Below are positions 27,773 through 37,000 of a stretch of DNA of 64,000 bases, one piece after another. Made by a program: the position numbers and the translations under genes. This DNA comes from Vibrio ulleungensis (lineage in GTDB: Bacteria; Pseudomonadota; Gammaproteobacteria; Enterobacterales; Vibrionaceae), in contig NZ_JAFEUM010000002.1 in the NCBI RefSeq assembly GCF_016900875.1, forward strand, positions 1-64,000. Reading direction: 5' to 3'. Position 1 is the stretch's first letter. Every line of letters begins with the position of its first letter. A model generated the notes under the pieces. That model worked only from the letters and a program-made list of their open reading frames with translations, was not told the origin of the DNA and searched no databases.

Positions 27773-29767
27773 ATGAAAATTCGTTTTAAGCGTACTATGA
27801 TCGCAGCCAGTTTGTTTTTGGCTGCGAGTAGTTATGCGGTTGAGTCTGAGCTGTCAAAGTCAGACCTTCCGATCCTTTCACCAGAAGCACAACATCAGAC
27901 TGCGGCCAAGCGTGTAACCTCAAGGTTTACTCGATCTCATTACAAGCATTTTAGTCTCGATGACGAATTTTCAATTCGAATTTTCAATCGTTACATCGAC
28001 ATGCTCGACTACAATCGCAGTATCTTTACTGAGGCTGACATCGAGTCGTTTGCAGAGCAATCTACGACACTTGATGATGAGTTAAAAAGTGGTACAAACA
28101 AAGTCGCTTTTGACATCTACAACTTGTCGATGCAAAAACGTTTTGAGCGCTTTCAGTACGCATTATCCTTGTTAGATAATGAAATCACCTTTGATGGCGA
28201 TGAGACGATTGAACTGGATCGCTCTGAAGCTTCATGGCCAACCAGTCAAGCCGATATTGATGAGTTGTGGCAACAACGAGTTAAGTATGACGCGTTGAAT
28301 TTGGCTTTGGCCGGAAAAGAGTGGGAAGAGATCAAAGACGTTCTCACCAAGCGCTATAACAACGCAATGAAACGTTTGACTCAGTCTCAAAGCGAAGATG
28401 CTTTTCAGTTGTACATGAATGCATTTGCGCGTGAAGTGGATCCACATACGAGTTACTTATCCCCACGTAATGCTGAAACTTTCCAGGCAGAGATGAATTT
28501 GTCGCTTGAAGGTATTGGCGCAGTTTTACAAATGACCGACGATTACACTGTCATTCGTTCATTGGTTGCTGGTGGTCCAGCGTCAAACAGTAAAGCTTTA
28601 AACGAAGGTGATAGAATCATCGGTGTCGGCCAAGATGGCAAAGATGTTGTTGATGTCATTGGTTGGCGACTGGACGATGTGGTTGCGTTAATTAAAGGGC
28701 CTAAAGGCACCAAAGTTAACCTGCAAATTTTACCTGAAGGTAATGACGCAAAAAGTCACACTGTCACTATTGTTCGTGACAAGATACGTTTAGAAGACCG
28801 AGCTGTAAAATCGGAAGTCATTGAAAAAGATGGTAAAAAGTTTGGTGTTTTAGAAGTACCAAGTTTTTATGTCGGCTTGGCTAAAGATACCGATGCGCTA
28901 ATCAGTGAGCTGAAGAACGATAATGTCGACGGTATTATTGTTGATCTACGTAACAATGGTGGCGGGGCATTGTCAGAAGCAACAGCACTGTCTGGCTTAT
29001 TTATTACCCAAGGTCCTATTGTTCAAGTTAGAGATAGCTATGGACGAGTGACGGTGAATGCCGACAATGGCAATACCATAAGTTATGACGGTCCATTGAC
29101 GATTCTGGTCAATCGATACAGTGCATCAGCCTCTGAAATTTTTGCCGCAGCTCTTCAAGATTACGGTCGAGCAATTGTTGTAGGGGAAAATAGCTTTGGT
29201 AAAGGTACTGTTCAGCAGCATCGCTCTTTGAATCACATCTACGATTTATTCGACAAAGAATTAGGGTACGTGCAATACACTATCCAAAAATTCTATCGGA
29301 TCAATGGTGGCAGTACTCAAAATCGAGGTGTCGTTCCTGATATTGCTTATCCGACAGCGATCGATCCTGCTGAAACCGGTGAAAGCGTAGAAGATAATGC
29401 ATTGCCTTGGGATCAGATTGACGCTGCTAAATATCAAGTGCTTGCAGATCGTTCTCAGCAAATCCAATCGTTGACCACGCAGCACCAGGCGCGTATCGCA
29501 GATGATTTGGAATTTCAGTTTATCGCTGAAGATATCGAAGATTACAAAGCCAAGAAAGAGAACAATGTTCTTTCACTAAATCTAGAGGCACGCAATGCCG
29601 AGGATGATGGTGAAGAAGATCTTCGACTAAAACGAATCAATCAACGACGTGCATTAGAAGAGCAAGAGCCCTTTGCTTCGCTTGACGATGTACCTGATGA
29701 CTATGAAGCGCCGGATCCATATTTAGATGAAACCGTCAGCATAATGTTAGATATGATTAAAGCGTAA
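27773..29767 (+). CDS. prc: Tail-specific periplasmic protease Prc
   Basis: A 664-residue C-terminal processing protease (peptidase S41). A signal peptide (RTMIAASLFLAASSYAV) sends it to the periplasm. A helical N-terminal domain, a PDZ domain (about 240-320, LEGIGAVLQMTDDYTVIRSL) and the protease core follow. The catalytic Ser-Lys pair is visible as YSASASEIF (Ser452) and FGKGTVQ (Lys477). It degrades or trims proteins with nonpolar C termini, such as FtsI, and together with NlpI controls MepS. Here it is cotranscribed with proQ and ends in a strong terminator. Confidence 0.96.
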   Translation: MKIRFKRTMIAASLFLAASSYAVESELSKSDLPILSPEAQHQTAAKRVTSRFTRSHYKHFSLDDEFSIRIFNRYIDMLDYNRSIFTEADIESFAEQSTTLDDELKSGTNKVAFDIYNLSMQKRFERFQYALSLLDNEITFDGDETIELDRSEASWPTSQADIDELWQQRVKYDALNLALAGKEWEEIKDVLTKRYNNAMKRLTQSQSEDAFQLYMNAFAREVDPHTSYLSPRNAETFQAEMNLSLEGIGAVLQMTDDYTVIRSLVAGGPASNSKALNEGDRIIGVGQDGKDVVDVIGWRLDDVVALIKGPKGTKVNLQILPEGNDAKSHTVTIVRDKIRLEDRAVKSEVIEKDGKKFGVLEVPSFYVGLAKDTDALISELKNDNVDGIIVDLRNNGGGALSEATALSGLFITQGPIVQVRDSYGRVTVNADNGNTISYDGPLTILVNRYSASASEIFAAALQDYGRAIVVGENSFGKGTVQQHRSLNHIYDLFDKELGYVQYTIQKFYRINGGSTQNRGVVPDIAYPTAIDPAETGESVEDNALPWDQIDAAKYQVLADRSQQIQSLTTQHQARIADDLEFQFIAEDIEDYKAKKENNVLSLNLEARNAEDDGEEDLRLKRINQRRALEEQEPFASLDDVPDDYEAPDPYLDETVSIMLDMIKA

Positions 29768-29795
29768 TTAGCATTGCAATATGGCTGATTGAAAT

Positions 29796-29828
29796 AAGCC
29801 CTTAACTTAGGTTAAGGGCTTTTTTTTG
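29796..29828 (+). terminator. Terminator of proQ-prc
   Basis: A 10-bp stem (29797-29806 with 29811-29820), TTAG loop, and an eight-T run. Confidence 0.92.
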
Positions 29829-30007
29829 CTTGTTCATTAGGCATTTTCGAGTAGGTGACAATGGAGATAAAGCGGGAAATGTATAAAGAACGGCTCCCTT
29901 TGTACCAGGTGGTGTAGATAACCCCAAAGTGTGATATTGATCCAAAAAATTGCGAAACACGTATATATAAACCAAGCTTACTACAGTAAATCGGGTGAGG
30001 GGGATCT

Positions 30008-30673
30008 ATGCATAGAGCCTTTAATGCGTTTTTTATATCAATCGTTTTGACGCTGGTATCTTTTTCTAGCGCCGCTGAAAATAACCGTAATACGTTTGAC
30101 TATCCCTTTTTGTTGGGTGATTGGTACTTACTTAACCCTAATGTAGACAACGGTAATGACGATTTTAGAACCATTCGCCTTTCATTTACTTCTAATTTCG
30201 ATTTCTTAATTCAGATTCAAAAGCGCGACTATAGTGTCGACCAGTGGTCAGGCAGTTACAGTGTCGGTGATGAAGCTATTGTTCTCGGGCTCAATACTGA
30301 TGTTCCTCAATATTACGAATATAAGATCAGTCACAACAGACTGTTACTGAACGGAATTACCTTCTATAAATTGTTAAACAAAGAAATGGCGGGCATTTGG
30401 ACCAGTGAAAGTTTGTCCGGAGAGGATCTTTTAGCGAGCAATGTGTCGAAAATGGATCTGGTTTTACAACCTGATTTTGTTTTCTTGTTCCGCTCGAGCA
30501 ATGACAGTGGTGCTCAATCTGTACATCATGGTGTCTACTACATTGAAAACGATCAATTGATTCTGCTCTACGAAAACGGCGAACATGAGTCAACCTTTAC
30601 GCTTCAAGATGACCAGCTAACTTTAGAGGGTGAAGAAAGCGACATGTTTGCGGTACTAAATAGAGTGAAATGA
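30008..30673 (+). CDS. Secreted protein with duplicated lipocalin-like beta domain
   Basis: I do not recognise a named family. The 221-residue product starts with a signal peptide (FFISIVLTLVSFSSAA-E, cleavage near residue 23). The rest is two halves of similar layout (about 33-117 and 125-221), each running GDW/GIW, a hydrophobic strand ending in a phenylalanine-rich segment (FDFLIQI / DFVFLFR), GSYSV / GVYYI, then two LxL strands. This is the pattern of small lipocalin-like lack-of-function barrels, suggesting internal duplication. No lipobox cysteine is present, so it is probably periplasmic. It is monocistronic between prc and pepN. Function unknown. Confidence 0.7.
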   Translation: MHRAFNAFFISIVLTLVSFSSAAENNRNTFDYPFLLGDWYLLNPNVDNGNDDFRTIRLSFTSNFDFLIQIQKRDYSVDQWSGSYSVGDEAIVLGLNTDVPQYYEYKISHNRLLLNGITFYKLLNKEMAGIWTSESLSGEDLLASNVSKMDLVLQPDFVFLFRSSNDSGAQSVHHGVYYIENDQLILLYENGEHESTFTLQDDQLTLEGEESDMFAVLNRVK

Positions 30674-30711
30674 CATGATGTTTTAATAATTGATTGATTT
30701 ACAGACAGAGT

Positions 30712-30746
30712 GCGAGGTATAGCGGTGGCTATGCCTCGCTTTTTTA
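30712..30746 (+). terminator. Terminator of the secreted-protein gene
   Basis: An 11-bp stem with one wobble pair (30712-30722 with 30729-30739), then a six-T run. Confidence 0.88.
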
Positions 30747-30823
30747 TTGTTAAAGCTTGAATTTATAACAGAATGCCCTTATCAATAAGGGTATTGTATG
30801 GAAACAAGTGTTTAGGAAATAGA

Positions 30824-33442
30824 ATGACCACTCAGTCAAACGAAAACAAACCTCAAGCGAAGTACCGCAAAGATTACCAAGCGCCATCACACCTTATTCA
30901 AAAAACCGAACTCTACTTCAATTTAAATGAAGAGCAGACTCGCGTTATTGCCACCTCAACGGTTACCCAAAATGGTGAAAGTAATACTTTGTCATTGGTT
31001 GGTGAGCAGCTTAATTTAGTTAAATTGCTAGTGAACGATGTTGAGCATTCTGATTTCGAGAAAAAGGAAGGCGTTCTAGACATTTTTTCCCTTCCTAAAG
31101 AGTTCACTCTTACCATTGAAACAGAAATTGACCCTGTGAGTAATACCGCGTTGGAAGGGTTGTATAAATCTGAGGGTGCTTACTGCACTCAATGTGAAGC
31201 AGAAGGTTTTCGCCGAATTACGTATTTCCTAGACCGACCGGACGTATTGGCAATTTACACTACAACCATTGAAGCCGACAAAAAAGCGTACCCCTACTTA
31301 CTCAGCAATGGTAACAAAATCGACGCTGGTGATTTAGACAATGGTCGCCACTGGGTTAAATGGAATGACCCGCATCCCAAACCAAGTTATCTGTTTGCGC
31401 TTGTCGCCGGTGATTTTGATGTTGATCGCGACGTTTTCGTTACGCGCTCTGGTCGCAAAGTTGACCTAGAAATATTTGTGGATAAAGGCAATTTGGATCG
31501 TACACCTCATGCCATGCTGTCTTTGAAAAACTCAATGAAATGGGATGAAGAACGATTCGATCTGGAGTATGACCTCGACATTTACATGATTGTTGCCGTC
31601 GACTTCTTTAATATGGGGGCGATGGAAAACAAAGGGCTAAACGTCTTTAACTCCAAATTTGTGCTCGCGAATAACAATACCGCCACCGACGCCGATTACC
31701 TCGACATCGAACGCGTTATTGGCCACGAATATTTCCACAACTGGACGGGCAACCGCGTGACGTGCCGTGACTGGTTCCAACTAAGTTTAAAAGAAGGCTT
31801 AACAGTATTTCGTGATCAAGAGTTCTCATCTGATCTTGGCTCTCGCGCTGTCAATCGTATTTCGAACGTTCGCACCATGCGTGGACCGCAATTTGCTGAA
31901 GATGCTAGCCCAATGTCACATCCAATTCGCCCTGAAAAAGTGATTGAGATGAATAACTTTTACACCTTAACGGTGTATGAGAAAGGCAGTGAAGTGATCC
32001 GTATGATGCATACGTTGTTGGGTGAGGCTCGTTTCCAAAAAGGGATCAAACTTTACTTCGAACGTCATGATGGTACTGCGGCGACGTGCGACGATTTTGT
32101 TGCTGCGATGCAAGATGCATCTGGCGTAGATTTGTCTCAGTTTAGTCTTTGGTATAGTCAGAGTGGGACACCGCAACTTTCGGTCACCAGTCGCTTTGAT
32201 GAACAATCGAAAAGCTTTACGCTAACGGTGAGTCAAACGACACCGTCGACTCAAGATCAGCAAACCAAACGCCCATTGCATATCCCATTTGATGTTGAGC
32301 TTTACTCATCGACTGGTGAGATCATACCAATGGTGATAAATGGCCAGGTGGTGGACAATGTACTTAGTGTTACTGAAGAGTCTCAATCCTTCGTCTTTGA
32401 AAATATCGATGCAGCGCCAATCCCGTCATTGCTTCGTGAATTTTCTGCGCCCGTTAAACTGGAATATGATTATTCCGATTCGCAACTCGTTACCTTGCTC
32501 AATCACGCGACAAACGCGTTTGCAAAGTGGGATGCGGGACAGATGTTGCTGGCAAAATACATTAAGTTAGGTGTCGAGGCATATGCTAAGCAAGCAGAAT
32601 TTGCCTTAAGTCAGGATGTGCTTGATGCATTTAGAGGTATCTTACTCAACCCGGATCTAGATCCTGCATTTATTAGCGAGGTACTCACAATTCCATCACA
32701 CAATGAAGTGTCTGGATGGTTTGAGACGGTCAATGTTGATGCAATAGCGTCTGTGCTGAAAAGCATGAAAGTGCAATTGGCCAGTGAGCTTGAAGATGAA
32801 TTCAGTGCGATGTACCACAGTTTGGTGCAGCACAATTACGATATTTCTCACTCGAGTATTGGTAAACGTGCGCTACGAAATCTAAGTCTAAGTTACCTAG
32901 CGTATTTGCCAAAGTATGGCGAGACCGTGAAGGCGCATTATGACAATGCGAACAACATGACCGACAAAACCGCTGCACTATATTGTGCTAACAGTGCGTC
33001 ATTGACTGTGCGAGAAGGCTTAATGGAGCAATTTAGTTCCGAATGGTCGCACGATGGTTTGGTCATGGATAAGTGGTTTATGCTGCAAGGGTCTAATCCA
33101 AGTTCGACTGCGTTACAAGGAATCAAGCACGCTATGACGCACAGTGCGTTTAGCTTAAAAAACCCTAACCGCACTCGAAGTTTGATGAGCAGTTTTTTCA
33201 ATGCAAACCCTGTTAACTTTCATGCAATCGATGGTTCCGGTTACCAATTTGCTGGCGAGATCATCGCGCAAATGAATACCATCAACCCGCAGGTAGCGTC
33301 TCGACTGATTGATCCGTTGCTTAAATTCAAACGCTTTGATGCTACGCGCCAAGATTTGATGAAACGTGAACTTGAAAAACTTCGTGGCATGGATGGTTTA
33401 GCGGCAGACTTGTTTGAAAAAGTCACCAGTGCACTGGCATAG
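30824..33442 (+). CDS. pepN: Aminopeptidase N
   Basis: An 872-residue M1 zinc aminopeptidase, close to the 870 residues of E. coli PepN. The substrate-binding GAMEN motif is at residues 265-269 and the zinc motif HEYFHNW starts at His301, with the third ligand Glu about 19 residues on. It releases N-terminal residues from peptides in the cytosol. The start at 30824 (MTTQSNENK) is preferred over an in-frame start at 30773 because AGGA precedes it and homologues begin there. The ERAP-like C-terminal helical domain is complete. Confidence 0.96.
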   Translation: MTTQSNENKPQAKYRKDYQAPSHLIQKTELYFNLNEEQTRVIATSTVTQNGESNTLSLVGEQLNLVKLLVNDVEHSDFEKKEGVLDIFSLPKEFTLTIETEIDPVSNTALEGLYKSEGAYCTQCEAEGFRRITYFLDRPDVLAIYTTTIEADKKAYPYLLSNGNKIDAGDLDNGRHWVKWNDPHPKPSYLFALVAGDFDVDRDVFVTRSGRKVDLEIFVDKGNLDRTPHAMLSLKNSMKWDEERFDLEYDLDIYMIVAVDFFNMGAMENKGLNVFNSKFVLANNNTATDADYLDIERVIGHEYFHNWTGNRVTCRDWFQLSLKEGLTVFRDQEFSSDLGSRAVNRISNVRTMRGPQFAEDASPMSHPIRPEKVIEMNNFYTLTVYEKGSEVIRMMHTLLGEARFQKGIKLYFERHDGTAATCDDFVAAMQDASGVDLSQFSLWYSQSGTPQLSVTSRFDEQSKSFTLTVSQTTPSTQDQQTKRPLHIPFDVELYSSTGEIIPMVINGQVVDNVLSVTEESQSFVFENIDAAPIPSLLREFSAPVKLEYDYSDSQLVTLLNHATNAFAKWDAGQMLLAKYIKLGVEAYAKQAEFALSQDVLDAFRGILLNPDLDPAFISEVLTIPSHNEVSGWFETVNVDAIASVLKSMKVQLASELEDEFSAMYHSLVQHNYDISHSSIGKRALRNLSLSYLAYLPKYGETVKAHYDNANNMTDKTAALYCANSASLTVREGLMEQFSSEWSHDGLVMDKWFMLQGSNPSSTALQGIKHAMTHSAFSLKNPNRTRSLMSSFFNANPVNFHAIDGSGYQFAGEIIAQMNTINPQVASRLIDPLLKFKRFDATRQDLMKRELEKLRGMDGLAADLFEKVTSALA

Positions 33443-33457
33443 TTCTAGGCTGGACTA

Positions 33458-33618
33458 ATACCAATCGAAGCAATTAGCTGGTCAGATAAACGCGAAGGAA
33501 AATCGCTGATAGCAAGGTAAAGATTGCCGTAGATAGTTGTTCTACCAACATTATCTTTAACGCCGTTATCAGTGATTGTAACGAGCAAGAATGATTCGGT
33601 CATTGCTTTGGTTGGTAT
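33458..33618. mobile_element. MITE-like intergenic repeat with terminal inverted repeats
   Basis: A 161-bp non-coding element. The ends form a 17-bp inverted repeat with two mismatches (ATACCAATCGAAGCAAT at 33458-33474 and its near complement at 33602-33618). Interior segments also pair imperfectly (ATCGCTGATA on the left with TATCAGTGAT on the right, and TAAAGAT with ATCTTTA), so the element can fold into one long hairpin. It contains no gene. I believe similar repeats are widespread in Vibrio genomes, but cannot confirm this here. Confidence 0.7.
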
Positions 33619-33626
33619 AGAAATGG

Positions 33627-33658
33627 GTAAGGGGAGTGAATGCTCCTCTTACTTTTTT
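33627..33658 (+). terminator. Terminator downstream of pepN / the repeat
   Basis: A 10-bp stem with one wobble pair (33627-33636 with 33643-33652), followed by a six-T run. It argues against an upstream start for the next small gene. Confidence 0.8.
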
Positions 33659-33680
33659 AATGATTAAACACGCGATAGTA

Positions 33681-33899
33681 ATGAAACAGTTTCACTTTTC
33701 AATCAGCCTCACTCCACAGGAATTTAAACTGGCGTACGCCGGCAGTGTAAAACACGTGATCGTTCTAACGGACGAGGGAAGTCGCGTGCAAATTCCAGTG
33801 ATGCGATTGCAACCTTATTTACTTCCTAACGGTGTTTTTGGACGCTTTCGCCTTATTATTGACCAGAACAATAAGTTTGTTCGGTTGGAAAGGCTATAG
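33681..33899 (+). CDS. DUF2835 family small protein
   Basis: A 72-residue protein matching the DUF2835 pattern: a short strand ending FSISLTPQEF, then YAGSVKHVIVLTDEGSRVQIP, and RLQPYLLPNGVFGRFRLIID. The ATG at 33681 is chosen because the longer frame from 33636 starts inside a terminator hairpin and the family begins with this residue pattern. The ribosome-binding site is weak. It is a probable cytosolic beta-rich protein of unknown function, standing alone between pepN and gdhB. Confidence 0.7.
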   Translation: MKQFHFSISLTPQEFKLAYAGSVKHVIVLTDEGSRVQIPVMRLQPYLLPNGVFGRFRLIIDQNNKFVRLERL

Positions 33900-34068
33900 A
33901 ACCTTCACTACAAAGATAGATATTTAGCACCTCGGTCACATTCCCAAATATTCACCTATTAGCACCCCACAAAAATCTAACGTTTAGGCAATAAACCCAT
34001 TACAATATTGTTATCGACATTGTGTTGATTTGCCTACAATAAAAGATAAAGATTTAGTGGAGCGTAAT

Positions 34069-37000
34069 ATGCCTGCACGTGAAACCCTAGTTCCTGTCCT
34101 ACTTGAAAAAGTTTATCACCTAATAGCAACAAAAATTGATGATGAGCAGAGTCCGCTCGTCTTAAAGCTCGCAAAGCATCTATTCAGTAATATCTCACAC
34201 GATGATTTGTTACAGCGTAATGAATCAGATTTGTACGGTGCGATTGTCAGTATATGGAAACATCTGTCAGATACACCAAATGCACAGCCTTCTGTAAAAG
34301 TATTTAATCCAACGGTGGCACACCACGGTTGGAAGTCTACCCATACCATTGTTGAAATTGTCATGCCTGACCAACCGTTTTTGGTCGACTCTATCAAAAT
34401 GTGTTTGGCACGATTAGACATAACTTCGCATCTCATGCTTCATGGCCCAACGGTTATTCAATACGAAGAGGGTGCGATAACGGACATCGACAAAAATTCT
34501 CAAGGATTCAAGCATTCGATATTCCATATAGAAGTCGACAAAATGAATGACAAACATTCGATGCAGGCCTTGGAGCAAGAGTTGAATGAAATTATCGCCG
34601 ATACTGATCTTGTGGTTAGAGATTGGCAACCGATGGCGGATCGTTTGCAAGAAGTGATCACCGAGGTTGAGACATATACCGAAAACGTCAATATCGACAA
34701 TCAACATGTCGCCGAGACGGTGAGCTTCCTTCGCTGGTTAAGTGATCATAATTTTACCTTTATGGGGTACAAAGAGTTTCGACTTTTAAAAGAGTCAGAT
34801 GAAACGGCGTTGACGCCAACCGAGGAAAATGGTTTAGGGCTGTTTAGCGAGCCTAAACGAGTAAGGGCGGTCAAGCTGTCTGAGTTCTCGGCTGCTGCAC
34901 GAAGCGAAGCTCGCAAACCTTATTTGCTGATCTTAACCAAAGGCAATAAACCCTCGCGGATCCATAGACCAGCTTACACCGATTACATCGGAATAAAGAT
35001 CTTTGATGGCAAGGGTAAGGTGATTGGTGAGCATCGCTTTACTGGTCTGTATACATCTGCGGTGTACAACCAAAGCGTGGCAAATATTCCTTTGGTTAAA
35101 GAAAAAGTCTCTAGGATCCTTGAGTCTAGCGGATACTTAGTTGGATCGTATTCCTACAAAGCGTTAAATAACATCCTAGAAAACTACCCACGTGACGAGC
35201 TACTCCAAGCCAAAGAAAAAGAGTTGCTGGACACTGGAATGGGCGTGGTGCAAATGCAAGATCGCGATTTAATCCGAGTGTTTGTACGTAAAGACCCATT
35301 TGGACGATTCCTCAGTTGTATGGTGTATGTGACCAAAGACCGGTACAACACAGAGTTGCGTAAGCAGACGCAAAAGGTGTTAAGTCGTTATTTTGGCACA
35401 CAAAAAACGGTAGAGTTTACAACTTACTTCTCGGAAAGCCCACTTGCGCGCACGCACTACATCGTGCGTGTTGACGATAACAGCATGGATGTGGACGTAA
35501 AATTGATTGAGCAGAATTTGATGGAAGCTTCTTCGAGCTGGGACGATCGTCTCAAAGAAAGCATTGTAGCAACCTACGGCGAAAATGACGGACTGGCATT
35601 GTCTAAAGAATACATGCATGCCTTCCCGCGTTCGTACAAAGAAGCGATGCTCCCTGGTTCGGCAATCGCTGATATTCAAAAACTTGAAGCACTCAGCAAT
35701 GACCAACGTTTGGGTATGCTTTTCTATCGATTACAAGAAGAACGCAGTAGCTCGAACGCCGTTCGATTGAAACTGTACAATTTGAATGAGCCATTGCACC
35801 TTTCTGACGTGATGCCAATGTTGGAAAACTTAGGATTGCGTGTGATCGGTGAGTCTCCTTACGAGATCGAGCGAGGCAATGGAGAAACAAGTTGGATCTT
35901 GGACTTCTCGATGCTGCATAAGTTTGATACTGCGATTGATCTTGAGCAATCAAGAGATCGTTTTCAACAAGCGTTCGCGGCCATTTGGAACGGACAACTT
36001 GAAAATGATGGGTTTAATCAACTGGTGCTTGGTGCGGATCTTAACGCGAGAGAAGTTACAATCTTACGTGCCTACGCTCGTTACATGCGACAAGTCGGCT
36101 TCCCATTTAGCCAGAGTTATATAGAAGAAACATTAGTTAATCATACTGATATCGCTCATCTGCTGGTCGAATTGTTCCATGTGCGCTTTGATCCAAATAT
36201 AGGTCAACGAGAAAACAAGCAGCAGCGGATCATAAAGCAGATCGATACCGCGCTCAATGAAGTCGAAAGTTTGGATGATGACAGAATCATTCGCCGCTAT
36301 TGTGAAATGATGCTTGCGACGGTTCGAACGAATTATTATCAAACTCTTAACGGGCAACCGAAAGCTTCGCTATCTCTTAAACTATTACCTGCCGAGATAC
36401 CAGAAATACCGAAACCTGTTCCCGCATTTGAAATTTTTGTGTATTCGCCAGACATTGAAGGTGTGCATCTACGAGGCGGTAAAGTTGCTCGAGGTGGTTT
36501 GCGTTGGTCGGACAGACAAGAAGACTTTAGAACAGAAGTGTTGGGTCTAGTAAAAGCACAACAAGTTAAAAATACCGTTATAGTTCCAGTAGGGGCTAAA
36601 GGCGGATTTGTGTGTAAACATCAGCACAAATTTAAGACTCGTGATGAAGTGTTCGCTGAAGGGCAGCGCTGTTACAAGCAATTTATCCGGGGCCTATTGG
36701 ATCTCAGTGACAATTTTGTCCAAGGAGAACTAACACCTCCAACCAATGTGGTTCGTCACGATGAAGATGACGCTTATTTCGTGGTTGCCGCCGATAAAGG
36801 TACAGCGACATTTTCGGATCTCGCGAACTCAGTATCTGAAGAATACAATTTTTGGTTAGGTGACGCGTTTGCCTCTGGAGGATCAAACGGTTATGACCAC
36901 AAAGCTATGGGGATCACAGCCAAAGGTGCGTGGGAGTCGGTAAAACGTCACTTTAGAGAACTTGGCATTAACTGCCAAACAACTGACTTTACCGCAATGG

